Shown here one piece after another: positions 8,823 to 17,443 of a stretch of 64,000 nucleotides of DNA. A program made the translations under genes and the position numbers. The notes beneath the pieces were generated by a model. It was given only the letters and a program-made list of their open reading frames with translations, was not told the origin of the DNA and did no database searches. The first letter of the stretch is position 1, and each line of letters starts with the position of its first letter. Source of the DNA: Thermovibrio ammonificans HB-1 (GTDB lineage: Bacteria; Aquificota; Aquificia; Desulfurobacteriales; Desulfurobacteriaceae); the NCBI RefSeq assembly GCF_000185805.1, contig NC_014926.1, forward strand, positions 1,420,501-1,484,500. The letters are read 5' to 3'.

Positions 8823-9917
8823 CTACATAATCACAATCTTTGCGTGAAGCTTCCCCGCCGCCTTCATCGCCTGAAGAATCGCAATAAGGTCTCTCGGGGA
8901 AACCCCCAACTGGTTCAACGCCTTTACAAGGTCCCTCAAGGAGGGGGAGTTTATACCGAATATCCTGCCGTTTTCCTCTTTAACCGTAGTTTTCACCTGT
9001 TGCGTTACAACGGTTTTCCCGCCGGAAAGGGGCGGTGGCTGAGAGATAACCGGAGTCTTTGTAACGGAAACGTAGATGTTGCCGTGGGAAACGTAGACCG
9101 GAGGGTCTATCTTTATGTCGCCGCTCATTATAACCGTGCCGGTTTTCTCGTAGATGACTATGGTGGGCTCGGGAACCGTGTTCACCTCAAGGTTTAAAAC
9201 TTCCGAAATAAACTTCACCTTGTTCACACCTGCAGGGTAGTCAACCTTAACGGTTGCAGAATCTACAGCCCTTGCAAGGGGTTTCCCGAAATGCTCGTTT
9301 ATCACCTGGGCAATCTCCGAGGCCAGGGTAAAGTTGGGCTGGTTCAAAGTCAGAACCAGCTGCTTCATCTGGGAGAGCTCAAAGGGAAGCGGCCTTTCCA
9401 CTATTCCGCCGTTAGGGATAATACCGGCGGTCGGGAAGTTCTTCTGAACCTTACCGCCTTTATTTGACTCACTAAAACCTCCACCGGTTGAAACGGGCCC
9501 CTGCGCAAAGGCGTAAACTTTGCCGTCGGGGCCGAGCAGCGGCGTCCTGATGAGCACGCCGTTTGCGATACTCTTTGCGTCACCGAGGGAGGCCACCTCA
9601 ACGTCGAAAGTCATACCCGGCTTGGCAAAGGGAGGGAGCTTGGCCGTAACTATAACCGCAGCGGCGTTCTTGGTTTTAACGGCCTTCGGGTCTACGTATA
9701 TCCCCATCTTCCTGAGCATGTTGGCAATGCTCTGAAGGGTAAAAACGCTGGTCGTTCCGTCTCCGCTGCCGTTTAAGCCCACAACGATACCGTAACCTGT
9801 AAGGTAGTTGGGGCGCACACCCTCCACGTTTACAAGTGTAGATATCTTCACAAGGGCGCCTTGAGCGCCCGCAGAAAGGAGCAGAAAAAAGAGAACCGTA
9901 AGGAGTCTAATCAACAC
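8823..9917 (-). CDS. flgI: Flagellar P-ring protein FlgI
   Basis: A 364-residue P-ring protein. A signal peptide (LIRLLTVLFFLLLSAGAQG) precedes the highly conserved FlgI core, including VRPNYLTGYGIVVGLNGSGD, VIVTAKLPPFAKPGMTFDVE and the C-terminal SLRDLVKALNQLGVSPRDLIAILQA. It assembles in the peptidoglycan layer around the rod with help from FlgA. Start codon is GTG, ten bases after flgH. P and L ring genes imply a diderm envelope. Confidence 0.97.
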   Translation of the reverse strand: MLIRLLTVLFFLLLSAGAQGALVKISTLVNVEGVRPNYLTGYGIVVGLNGSGDGTTSVFTLQSIANMLRKMGIYVDPKAVKTKNAAAVIVTAKLPPFAKPGMTFDVEVASLGDAKSIANGVLIRTPLLGPDGKVYAFAQGPVSTGGGFSESNKGGKVQKNFPTAGIIPNGGIVERPLPFELSQMKQLVLTLNQPNFTLASEIAQVINEHFGKPLARAVDSATVKVDYPAGVNKVKFISEVLNLEVNTVPEPTIVIYEKTGTVIMSGDIKIDPPVYVSHGNIYVSVTKTPVISQPPPLSGGKTVVTQQVKTTVKEENGRIFGINSPSLRDLVKALNQLGVSPRDLIAILQAMKAAGKLHAKIVIM

Positions 9918-9926
9918 AGCACCCTC

Positions 9927-10622
9927 TTAAAACGGCCAGATTTTCGCAAGGAATCTCGCAAGCCAGCCGGGCCTGCTCTCCTGGTTGAAGTAGCCCTTTC
10001 CGTTGTACTCAACGTACATGTCGGCGATTTTCGAGGAGGGAACAGTGTTATCGGGCCCTATATCCTCCGGACGGACTATCCCCGAAATCCTCAAAACCTC
10101 CTCGTCGTCGTTTATCTTAACCACCTTCTTGCCCACTATGTAGAGGTCGCCGTTGGGGTAAACCTTAACCACACGGGCACTGATTGTTGCTATCAGCTTG
10201 GCGCTCCTTGAGGTTGAGCCCTTACCTGCAAAACTCTTGGATGGGGCAGTAGAGAACCCTACAAGGGGGTCTTTACTCCTTCCCGGGAAGGGCCTTCCGA
10301 AGAGAATCGGCTTCGAGACGCTCAAGTTGTAAGAGCTCTTCTTGGAAGTGTCGTTTTGAACCGAGCCGCTCCCCGAAAGGTTTTCGTAAACGGTGATGGT
10401 AACAACGTCTCCGACCTTGTGGGCCTTAGGGTCGGAAAAGAGGTTACTATAGCCGGTGAAGAGAGAACCGGGAGAAGGCTTGGGCTGGGGAATCTCCGGA
10501 GGCGGAGCGGCGGGAAAGGCAACAAGACTCCCCTTGTTACGGTCTGAGCCGCAGGAGCCTACTAAACTTAGAATCACTATTCCGACAAGAACTCCACCAA
10601 GCCTTCCCCAACGACCCTGCAT
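9927..10622 (-). CDS. flgH: Flagellar L-ring lipoprotein FlgH
   Basis: A 231-residue outer-membrane lipoprotein. The N-terminus has a charged stretch, a hydrophobic core and a lipobox ending at Cys24 (SLVGSC). The FlgH domain follows with hallmark segments KVGDVVTITVYENLSGSGSV, FAGKGSTSRSAKLIATISARV and GIVRPEDIGPDNTVPSSKIADM. The ATG overlaps the flgA 3' end by 46 bp; a GTG just after the flgA stop would leave too short a signal sequence, so the longer form is preferred. It forms the L ring in the outer membrane. Confidence 0.95.
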   Translation of the reverse strand: MQGRWGRLGGVLVGIVILSLVGSCGSDRNKGSLVAFPAAPPPEIPQPKPSPGSLFTGYSNLFSDPKAHKVGDVVTITVYENLSGSGSVQNDTSKKSSYNLSVSKPILFGRPFPGRSKDPLVGFSTAPSKSFAGKGSTSRSAKLIATISARVVKVYPNGDLYIVGKKVVKINDDEEVLRISGIVRPEDIGPDNTVPSSKIADMYVEYNGKGYFNQESRPGWLARFLAKIWPF

Positions 10623-11542
10623 CTTAGAACCTTTCCAGTTGAGATGTTTTTAACTCTTATTATATGCCCCTTAACGCCGTTGTCTAAAGCCACGCCCAGG
10701 AGCTCTATGTGAATGGGCCCGCTGTTGTAAACCACTTTAACCGGCATGTTCCTCTTAACGAGGAAGTTGGGCTTAAGCATCGTTGGCCTTATAATCTTGC
10801 CGCTGAGGATATCCGTTCTGGCTATGGAGCCCACAACCTCCTTAACCGAGTGGAAGGCGTTGTAAGCCTTCCTCGACGGAACGCTGGCGAGCTTCACCAT
10901 TGTGGGAGTTATTTTCGTTCCCTTGGGTATGAGAACCGCCGCAACAACAACCTTTTCCAGCCTGTCTATCCTGACCGGTATCCAGACCTTCTTTACAACC
11001 TTACCGTTAACGAGAACTTGGTATATAAAGCGGGCGTAGCCGTTGCCTATGGAAACGAGGCGAAGCTCTTGGTCGTAGTGGGAGTAGGGAACCTGAACGG
11101 TTATTCTGGGAACGTAAAGAACCGTAAAGTCGGGGTAGTTCTCCTTTATGTAGCTCCTTATGAGCTCGGAGAGGCTATCTCCCCCCACCTTAGAGCAGGG
11201 AGTTTTTACAACAACCCGATTGGGGCCCTTTACCTCGATATCGCCCACTGTAAGCCCGTTCCTCTCAAGGTAAAGGGCTATCTTAGAGGCTATCTCTCTC
11301 TTTGAGATGGTCCTCTCGGAGCAGAGGGGAAGGTGGTTTAGAATCGGTATCTGTTTAAGGAGCTTCACCTCCTCTGGCGAGCCCACAACCGTTGCAAGCT
11401 GAGAAAGGTAAAGGGGAGCCCCTCCGGCGGTTACCTCCCCCTTAAGAATAACTTCGGCTCCCCGTGAAAGAGCGGGTATCAGAAGAAAAACCAGCAGGAG
11501 CAGGCTAAGTTTTAAGGCTTGCCACAGTCCGGAGCATCTCAT
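10577..11542 (-). CDS. flgA: P-ring assembly chaperone FlgA
   Basis: A 321-residue periplasmic chaperone. It has a signal peptide (KLSLLLLVFLLIPALSRG), an N-terminal region, and a C-terminal SAF domain (KVVVAAVLIPKGTKITPTMVKLASVPSR, later IRPTMLKPNFLVKRNMPVKVVY). FlgA holds FlgI before P-ring polymerisation. It overlaps flgG by 38 bp at its start and flgH by 46 bp at its end, both in different frames. Its length is somewhat above the short enterobacterial form. Confidence 0.9.
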   Translation of the reverse strand: MRCSGLWQALKLSLLLLVFLLIPALSRGAEVILKGEVTAGGAPLYLSQLATVVGSPEEVKLLKQIPILNHLPLCSERTISKREIASKIALYLERNGLTVGDIEVKGPNRVVVKTPCSKVGGDSLSELIRSYIKENYPDFTVLYVPRITVQVPYSHYDQELRLVSIGNGYARFIYQVLVNGKVVKKVWIPVRIDRLEKVVVAAVLIPKGTKITPTMVKLASVPSRKAYNAFHSVKEVVGSIARTDILSGKIIRPTMLKPNFLVKRNMPVKVVYNSGPIHIELLGVALDNGVKGHIIRVKNISTGKVLRCRVVGEGLVEFLSE

Positions 11543-12311
11543 CGGCGGCTATTATTCCTTTAGAGTTAATCTCGTAGGCCCTCTGGGCTACTATGAGGTT
11601 TACCATCTCCTCCACAATGTTCACGTTGGAGGCCTCGAGAAAACCTTGAGTCAGCTTTCCAAAGCCGTCGGTGTTCGGGTCTCCCTCTATCGGCTCGCCG
11701 GAGGCCTCGGTCTGAACGAAGAGGTTCCCGCCTATGGCCTTTAAACCTGCAGGGTTAATGAAACGGTAGAGCTTAATGGTGCCGGCCTCTTCGGTAACCT
11801 GCTGACCGCCGGTGTTCCTAACAACGTAAACCTTTCCGTTTGGAGAGATGGAGATGTTAACAACGGTCTCGGGGGCGCTTATCTGAATGTTGGGAGAGAG
11901 CCTGTACCCTTCCGGCGTAACGATGTAGCCCTCGTTATCCAGCTGGAAGTCTCCGGCCCTGGTGTAGGCCTCACCGCCGCCGGGAAGCTCAATCTTGAAA
12001 AAGCCCGGCCCCTGAATGGCCACGTCGAGGGGCTTATCGGTCTTTATCAGAGAGCCCTGGGTGAATATCTTACTGACGTCTGAAAGCTTCACCCCCAAGC
12101 CTATCTGGATGCCGGTGGGAACCCTGTTCTCCTCGGAACTCATCACGCCCGGGTCCCTGATATCCTGGTACATCAGGTCCTCAAAGTTGGCACGGGAACG
12201 CTTAAAGCCAACGGTGTTAACGTTAGCTATGTTGTTGGAAATCACATCGAGGTTGGTCTGTTGCGCCTCCATTCCGGAAGCGGAAGTCCAAAGGGCCCTT
12301 AACATGGCCAC
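11505..12311 (-). CDS. flgG: Distal rod protein FlgG
   Basis: A 268-residue flagellar rod protein, the typical FlgG length. The N-terminal rod helix motif (ALWTSASGMEAQQTNLDVISNNIANVNTVGFKRSRANFEDLMYQ split at residues 6-49), the central PFKIELPGGGEAYTRAGDF-type segment and the C-terminal helix (NVNIVEEMVNLIVAQRAYEINSK) are all diagnostic. It forms the distal rod through the P and L rings. It follows flgF by 5 nt and is overlapped by flgA. Confidence 0.97.
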   Translation of the reverse strand: MAMLRALWTSASGMEAQQTNLDVISNNIANVNTVGFKRSRANFEDLMYQDIRDPGVMSSEENRVPTGIQIGLGVKLSDVSKIFTQGSLIKTDKPLDVAIQGPGFFKIELPGGGEAYTRAGDFQLDNEGYIVTPEGYRLSPNIQISAPETVVNISISPNGKVYVVRNTGGQQVTEEAGTIKLYRFINPAGLKAIGGNLFVQTEASGEPIEGDPNTDGFGKLTQGFLEASNVNIVEEMVNLIVAQRAYEINSKGIIAADEMLRTVASLKT

Positions 12312-12316
12312 CTCCT

Positions 12317-13033
12317 TTAAACTTTTCCTATCTCGTTGGTCCTCAGGTCCACCTGGGCCAAAGCCCTGGTCAGGTTACCGTAAATCTCAAACCGGCGCTG
12401 AGCCTCGATAAGGTTCACCATCTCCTTAACGGGGTTAACGTTTGAGCCTTCAAGAAACCCCTGAAGGACCTCGGCATCTGTGGCGGTGGGGGCGCCCACT
12501 CCTTGGTAGTAGGAGTTACCTACGGGCTTCACTTTCGCAAAATCCACGATTTTCAAAACGCCCACCTGCCTATCACCTTCGAAAACCAGACCGTCGGGGG
12601 TAACAGTGACTTTACCGTTACCCGAGAGCGCTATCTCCTTACCGGAGATATCAAGAACCGGGTTGCCGTTCGCATCTACAAGAACCCCGTTTGCGTTAAG
12701 GGTAAAGTGGCCGTTTCTCGTGTAGAGCTCACCGTTGGGAGTTTTGACCGCAAAGAAGCCCCTTCCCTTCAGGGCAAGGTCAAACGGTGAATCAGTCTTC
12801 CTCAGGGGGCCTTCAGAGAGAACAACCTGGGTAGACTTAAACCGGGGGAATATGAGCATGTTGTAGGCGTCTGAGCCGTTGGGGGGAACGTGCTGAGACA
12901 TCTCCTCTTCTATTATCCGCTTAAAGCCGGGAGTGTTCACGTTGGCAAGGTTGTTCGTGGTTGTGTCAAGCTGTTCGAGGGCCCTCTCACCTCCCGCAGC
13001 GAGCAGGTAGATGGTTTGGGTATCTACAGCCAT
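12317..13033 (-). CDS. flgF: Proximal rod protein FlgF
   Basis: A 238-residue member of the FlgF/FlgG rod family. The N-terminus has the rod motif (LDTTTNNLANVNTPGFKR), the middle has a D1-like domain (FDLALKGRGFFAVKTPNGELYTRNGHF), and the C-terminus has the family helix (NVNPVKEMVNLIEAQRRFEIYGN). Being shorter than FlgG and directly upstream of it, it is most likely FlgF. It lies 3 nt after fliN. Confidence 0.92.
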   Translation of the reverse strand: MAVDTQTIYLLAAGGERALEQLDTTTNNLANVNTPGFKRIIEEEMSQHVPPNGSDAYNMLIFPRFKSTQVVLSEGPLRKTDSPFDLALKGRGFFAVKTPNGELYTRNGHFTLNANGVLVDANGNPVLDISGKEIALSGNGKVTVTPDGLVFEGDRQVGVLKIVDFAKVKPVGNSYYQGVGAPTATDAEVLQGFLEGSNVNPVKEMVNLIEAQRRFEIYGNLTRALAQVDLRTNEIGKV

Positions 13034-13036
13034 AAC

Positions 13037-13552
13037 CTACTCCTCAAGGAGTTTAAAGCGCTCTTCGGGGGTTATTATCTGGATAATCTCTACTCCGTAA
13101 GAGTCCTTAACGGTGTAGAGCTTCCCCTTCGCAACGAGCTTCCCGTTTATCTTTATATCAACGGGCTCATCTATAAACCTGTCGAGCTCAACAACGCTGT
13201 TTGCGTGGAGCTTTATAATCTCCTCTAAGGGGAGCTTCGTAGAGCCCACCTCAACGCTGATTTCCAAGGGGATATCTTTCAGCAGCTCAAACTTCTGGTC
13301 ACACTTTTCAACTTCTGACTCACTATTCACACCGGAGGTTGACTCGCCTTCCGGCTGGGGCTCGGAGCCCCCCTGCTGAGCTTCAAGGGCAGCGGCCCAA
13401 GCAGCGGCAAGGTCCTCCTGAGACTCTCCCGAAGAGTCGGAAGCTCCCTCTTCGTCCTCAGGAGCGCTCTCTGCTGCTTCCTCCTGCTGAGCTTTGAGAG
13501 CCTCCTCCCACTCCTTGGCCAGCTCCTCCTGATTCTTCTCCTCTTCCGCCAT
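13037..13552 (-). CDS. fliN: Flagellar switch protein FliN
   Basis: A 171-residue C-ring protein. Residues from about 85 form the SpoA/FliN domain (LLKDIPLEISVEVGSTKLPLEEIIKL, then DEPVDIKINGKLVAKGKLYT). The N-terminal third is acidic and carries two copies of the motif LAxxWxxALxAQQ at residues 11-23 and 48-60; FliN proteins usually have one comparable Trp motif. The ATG lies inside fliM, giving a 95-bp overlap, with GGAGAAGGGG as ribosome binding site within fliM. FliN binds FliH and CheY and completes the rotor switch. Confidence 0.92.
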   Translation of the reverse strand: MAEEEKNQEELAKEWEEALKAQQEEAAESAPEDEEGASDSSGESQEDLAAAWAAALEAQQGGSEPQPEGESTSGVNSESEVEKCDQKFELLKDIPLEISVEVGSTKLPLEEIIKLHANSVVELDRFIDEPVDIKINGKLVAKGKLYTVKDSYGVEIIQIITPEERFKLLEE

Positions 13553-14501
13553 CCCCTTCTCCGTTGATAAAGTCGTAAACTAAAGCGGCGTATCTGTCCT
13601 TAACTTTTCCAAGTTTAGCATAAAACTTCGGGCTCTCCTCTACGTATAATTTAAGTAAGTCCCCCTTAGAGACGTCAAGCTGCAGCTTATCCCCCTCCTT
13701 CCAGCTTAAAACCTCCTTTACCGAGAACTTCTTCCTCGTAAGCTCGAGCCAAACCCTGAGGTTTGTCTTCAGCAACTTCTCACCCAGGTGCCTAATCCAC
13801 ACCGGGTCCTTCTCGGCAAAGAGGGATTCGGAGAAGATAAGGTCCTTTATCGGCATAAACATGCCGTAGGGGAAGCAGAAAAAGAAGGGAGCTTCATACC
13901 CTTCTATATCCATAGAACACTCAACAACTATAACCTTCTCGTTACCGGAAACTATGCGGGCAAGGGCCGGGTTCAGCTCGATACTCTTCATTTCAACGGT
14001 TATGGGGTAAACCTCCTTCCAAACCTGCTCAAAGTCCTCAAGGGCTATCTTGACGATATCCTGAATAATCCTCATCTCGAGCTTCGTAAACTCCCGCCCC
14101 TCAATTTTGAAGGGCTTTGCCGGCCCGCCGAACATAACGCTTATAACAACGAAAACCAGCCTGGAGTCCAAAACAAACAGGAAGTTCTCCTTAAAGGGCT
14201 TCATGGAGACTATGGTGTAGCTGGCGGGCATGGGAATCTTCGCAAGGAAGTTGTTGAACCGGGTTATGTAAACCGACTCCTTAGAGACCATCCCGACCTG
14301 CGGAACGAGCCGCCTCACGTCCTCTCGGTAAATCTTGACCCACCGTTCAATCAGGAGCTCAAGGCCGGGAACACCGCCCTTCTTTATGTGCTCTACCTGG
14401 GAGAAGTCAAAGGGGACTACTTCGGGCTTACTCTCCTCCTTCTCCTCCCCTCCTCCGAGGAGGGCGTCTATCTCTTCCTGAGAGAGGAACTCCTCAGACA
14501 C
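13458..14501 (-). CDS. fliM: Flagellar motor switch protein FliM
   Basis: A 347-residue switch protein. It starts with the CheY-P binding peptide (FLSQEEIDALLGG), followed by the FliM middle domain (LIERWVKIYREDVRRLVPQ and the FNNFLAKIPMPASY region) and a C-terminal SpoA domain (about residues 240-312). The last 35 residues are Gly/Ser/Glu-rich and are encoded over the fliN start in another frame. The CheY-binding motif implies that a chemotaxis system exists, although no che genes are in the window. It lies 19 nt after fliG. Confidence 0.95.
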   Translation of the reverse strand: MSEEFLSQEEIDALLGGGEEKEESKPEVVPFDFSQVEHIKKGGVPGLELLIERWVKIYREDVRRLVPQVGMVSKESVYITRFNNFLAKIPMPASYTIVSMKPFKENFLFVLDSRLVFVVISVMFGGPAKPFKIEGREFTKLEMRIIQDIVKIALEDFEQVWKEVYPITVEMKSIELNPALARIVSGNEKVIVVECSMDIEGYEAPFFFCFPYGMFMPIKDLIFSESLFAEKDPVWIRHLGEKLLKTNLRVWLELTRKKFSVKEVLSWKEGDKLQLDVSKGDLLKLYVEESPKFYAKLGKVKDRYAALVYDFINGEGDGGRGEESGGAGQGVGGGSQSSAGGSSRERS

Positions 14502-14520
14502 TAAGCCTCCCTTTTACCGG

Positions 14521-15555
14521 TTAGACGAGCTCTTCCGCCCCACCAAGCTCTATTTTCCCTTCTTCTGCAAGCTTTTTAATTATAGCAATGACCTTCTTGC
14601 GGGCCTTTTCAACCTCGGATTTCTTAACGGGACCAAGGGCCTCAAGGTCTTCAAGGAACATCTGAGCGGCCCTCTTAGACATGTTGGAGAGGAACTTGTC
14701 CAGTATCTCCTGAGGAGCCCCTTTGAGGGCAAGGAGGAGGTCGTTCTTGTCAACGGCCTTGAGGATTTCAATAATCGCCCTATTGTCGAGCTTGATGATG
14801 TCTTCAAACTTGAACATCCGCTCTTCAATGGCATCCGCAAGGGAGGGGTTCTCCTTGCGAATCTCCTCGAGGAGCTCGTTTGCAACCTCTTTCGGCAAGT
14901 TGTTAACAATTTCGGCAGCTATATCTATACCGCTTAGGGTCTTCTCCTTACCGGCACCTATGCTGGCAAGCTCGTCTTCCAGAGCCTCGGTAACGATTTT
15001 GAGGGTCTTCATCGAAATCTTCTCAAGCTGGGCGAGCCTCTTTATAACCTCTTCCTGAACGTTGGTAACGCCCAAACGCTTCGGGAGGTACTGGATAACT
15101 TCGGCTGCCTTCATCGGAGGGAGCTGGGAGAGGATTATGGCTATTATCTGGGGGTGCTCCTTCTCTATGAGCTTCGCTATGAACTTGGGGTCCATCTTCT
15201 GGAGCTCCTCAAAAACGACCTTGCCGGCCTCGCTCATCATCGTCTCTTCAAGAAGCTCCTGGAGCTTATCGGGGGGTAGAGCCTTTTCAAGCAGGCGGCG
15301 AAGCTCCTCGGGCGCCGTCCTTAAGGGAGCAATCTCGGCCAGCTCCTCGTAGGCCTCCTTCAAAACCAGCTTCACCATATCCTTCTTTATGGCCCCGAGG
15401 GTGAGAATCGTTTTGGCTATCTTGTTGAGCTCGTGCTCTTTTAACCGTTTTATAACCTCAACCGCAACGTCTTCCGGCAGGGTGAGGATGAGTATCGCAG
15501 CCTTCTGAGCCCCCGTTATCCGCTCGGTTTTGTGGTGCTTCTCTTCCTTTGCCAT
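14521..15555 (-). CDS. fliG: Flagellar motor switch protein FliG
   Basis: A 344-residue rotor protein with the three FliG armadillo-like domains. Recognisable parts are the N-terminal QKAAILILTLPEDVAVEVIK, the middle EHPQIIAIILSQLPPMKAAEVIQYLP (EHPQ motif), and the C-terminal domain with FEDIIKLDNRAIIEILKAVDKNDLLLALKGA, which carries the charged torque-generating helix. It couples the stator to the C ring. It begins 10 nt after a yqhA-like gene and opens the flagellar part of the run. Confidence 0.97.
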   Translation of the reverse strand: MAKEEKHHKTERITGAQKAAILILTLPEDVAVEVIKRLKEHELNKIAKTILTLGAIKKDMVKLVLKEAYEELAEIAPLRTAPEELRRLLEKALPPDKLQELLEETMMSEAGKVVFEELQKMDPKFIAKLIEKEHPQIIAIILSQLPPMKAAEVIQYLPKRLGVTNVQEEVIKRLAQLEKISMKTLKIVTEALEDELASIGAGKEKTLSGIDIAAEIVNNLPKEVANELLEEIRKENPSLADAIEERMFKFEDIIKLDNRAIIEILKAVDKNDLLLALKGAPQEILDKFLSNMSKRAAQMFLEDLEALGPVKKSEVEKARKKVIAIIKKLAEEGKIELGGAEELV

Positions 15556-15565
15556 TCAAGCCGCC

Positions 15566-16069
15566 TTAGTGTTTTTTATGGCTGAAGTAGAGGGCAAGAG
15601 CAAGCATCAACACTCCCGCAGCAAGGTAGAGGGTCTGCAGGGGCGTTTCGTACTTGATGTGAATCGCGTACTTGAAAAACGTTACGATTAGAACCATTAA
15701 AACTACTTTTGCAAGCTTCTCCTTCAGGTCGTCGAGGTTGTGAATTGCAAGAAGCTTGGAGTGCTCGTCGCTCTCGGCCTCGTCGATTTTACTGATGAAG
15801 AGCTCGTAAAGACCCAAGGAGAAGATGATGAGAACAGTGGCAATGAGGTAGAGGTCTATGGCGCCCACTATGGCGCCCACAAGCTCCTCGTGCTCGTGGG
15901 CACCCAGGTGGAACCCGCTGTGGAAGAGGTGGTAAACCGGAAGAACAATCTCGTAAGAGGCAACAATAAAAAGCCCGAAGGCGGCAAAGAGCGAGAATAT
16001 AACCGCCAGAATCACCATCCAACGGGTTCGCCAAAGGAACCCTTCGAACACCCTCTCAAGCCACTTCAC
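15566..16069 (-). CDS. YqhA/UPF0114 family membrane protein
   Basis: A 167-residue inner-membrane protein with four predicted membrane segments (WMVILAVIFSLFAAFGLFIVA; IVGAIDLYLIATVLIIFSLGLYELF; VVLMVLIVTFFKYAIHI; and a C-terminal LYLAAGVLMLALALYF). The segment SLGLYELFISKIDEAE and the pattern of charges fit the UPF0114 (YqhA) family, whose function is unknown. A His-rich loop (HSGFHLGAHEHEE, residues 51-63) is notable and could bind metal, but that is inference. It abuts the upstream antiporter gene with no gap. Confidence 0.75.
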   Translation of the reverse strand: MKWLERVFEGFLWRTRWMVILAVIFSLFAAFGLFIVASYEIVLPVYHLFHSGFHLGAHEHEELVGAIVGAIDLYLIATVLIIFSLGLYELFISKIDEAESDEHSKLLAIHNLDDLKEKLAKVVLMVLIVTFFKYAIHIKYETPLQTLYLAAGVLMLALALYFSHKKH

Positions 16070-17443
16070 TTACAGCCCCCCGAACACCGCGTGTTCTACG
16101 TAGAAGAGAAGTATAGCAGTTATAACCGTTACGGCAGCAACGGGGGTTCCGTACTTCATAAACGTAAAGAAGTTAATCTTGTAGCCGTTACGCTCGGCTA
16201 TGTCGGCGGTAACTATGTTGGCCGACGCCCCTATAAGGGTGAGGTTTCCGCCCAAACAGGCCCCCAAGGAGAGAGCCCACCAGAGGGGGTCCATAACGGA
16301 GCCCATCTGCATCTCCATACCTTTAAGGACGTAGGCCATAGACATCGTAAAGGGAATGTTATCCACGAAACCGGAGATAACTGCAGATACAAAGCCTACA
16401 AGGATTATACCCTCGTGGATGTTGTTACCGATGGCCTCTATGAGCCACTTGGCGGCAACTTCGAAAACGCCGTTAACCTCAAGGGCTCCCACAACCATGA
16501 AGAGTCCCATGAAGAAGATGAGGGTTGTCCACTCCACCTTCTCCAGTATCCAGGCCGGAGAGAGGCCGCTGATGAGGGCAAGCACCGTTGCCATGAAAAG
16601 GGCAACAACTCCGGGCTCAAGCCCTATCTGGTGACCGACTATGAAGAGGAGTATGGTAACGAGGAAGACCCCTACGGACTTTTTCATGAGCTTCCTGTCG
16701 AGGAGGGACTCATCCACCTTACCCGAGAGTATCTCCTCAAGCTCTTCAGCCGTTGCCTGAGCCTTGAGGAACCCTCCCTTCGCCATCATAAGGTGCATAA
16801 CTATAAGGCCGAGGATAAAGGCGAGTATCGCGTAAGGTGCAACCTCTTTCAGGAAGTCGTTGAAGGTTTTGCCGGCTATACTGCCGATGATGATGTTGGG
16901 TGGGTCACCGATAAGGGTTGCGGTTCCTCCGGTGTTGGAGGCAAGGACTATGGCTATCAGGTAGGGTATAGGGTTGAGCTTCAGCTTCTCGGCTATGTTA
17001 ATCATAACCGGAGCCATGAAGAGAACCGTTGTAACGTTATCGAGGAAAGCGGAAAAGAGGGCGGTAAGCAGCGAGAAGACCCAGAGCACCCTCGTAGGTG
17101 AGCCTTTTGTTATCTGAACTGCCTTTGCGGCAACCAAGTTGAAGAAGCCACTTTTACCCATAACGGTAACTATGTTCATCATTCCAAAGAGCAGGAGTAT
17201 GGTGTTCTGGTCTATCGCCTCCCAGGCCTTCTCCGGCGTAATAACGCCGATTACTAAAACGAGGGAGGCTCCGATTAGGGCCGCTATGGTCCTGTGAAAG
17301 AACTTTTCAAGGAGAATCATCGCGTAGGTGAGGATAAAGAGCAGAACCGAGAGCTCTGCAAGCTCGGCCTTTGAAAGGTGCAGGTGAAACGCCTCTATGA
17401 GGCCGCCTACGGTTGACTCTGCGGAGTGTCCACCGTGTCCCAT
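16070..17443 (-). CDS. NhaD/ArsB-type ion transporter (SLC13 superfamily)
   Basis: A 457-residue protein with about eleven membrane segments. The re-entrant motif SNTGGTATLIGDPPNIIIGS and the matching LGGNLTLIGASANIV near the C-terminus are the two pseudo-symmetric signature loops of the IT superfamily. Within it, NhaD sodium/proton antiporters are the nearest match by motif and length; arsenite or organic-anion transport cannot be excluded. The N-terminus has His residues (MGHGGH). It overlaps recN by 37 bp at its start and abuts the yqhA-like gene. Confidence 0.8.
   Translation of the reverse strand: MGHGGHSAESTVGGLIEAFHLHLSKAELAELSVLLFILTYAMILLEKFFHRTIAALIGASLVLVIGVITPEKAWEAIDQNTILLLFGMMNIVTVMGKSGFFNLVAAKAVQITKGSPTRVLWVFSLLTALFSAFLDNVTTVLFMAPVMINIAEKLKLNPIPYLIAIVLASNTGGTATLIGDPPNIIIGSIAGKTFNDFLKEVAPYAILAFILGLIVMHLMMAKGGFLKAQATAEELEEILSGKVDESLLDRKLMKKSVGVFLVTILLFIVGHQIGLEPGVVALFMATVLALISGLSPAWILEKVEWTTLIFFMGLFMVVGALEVNGVFEVAAKWLIEAIGNNIHEGIILVGFVSAVISGFVDNIPFTMSMAYVLKGMEMQMGSVMDPLWWALSLGACLGGNLTLIGASANIVTADIAERNGYKINFFTFMKYGTPVAAVTVITAILLFYVEHAVFGGL

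Noticed and set aside
15740-17101. 453-codon open frame on the plus strand opposite the antiporter and yqhA-like genes
   Set aside because: Its translation lacks any family motif, has odd composition, and is opposite two well-supported membrane-protein genes. Codon bias of the real genes makes such frames.
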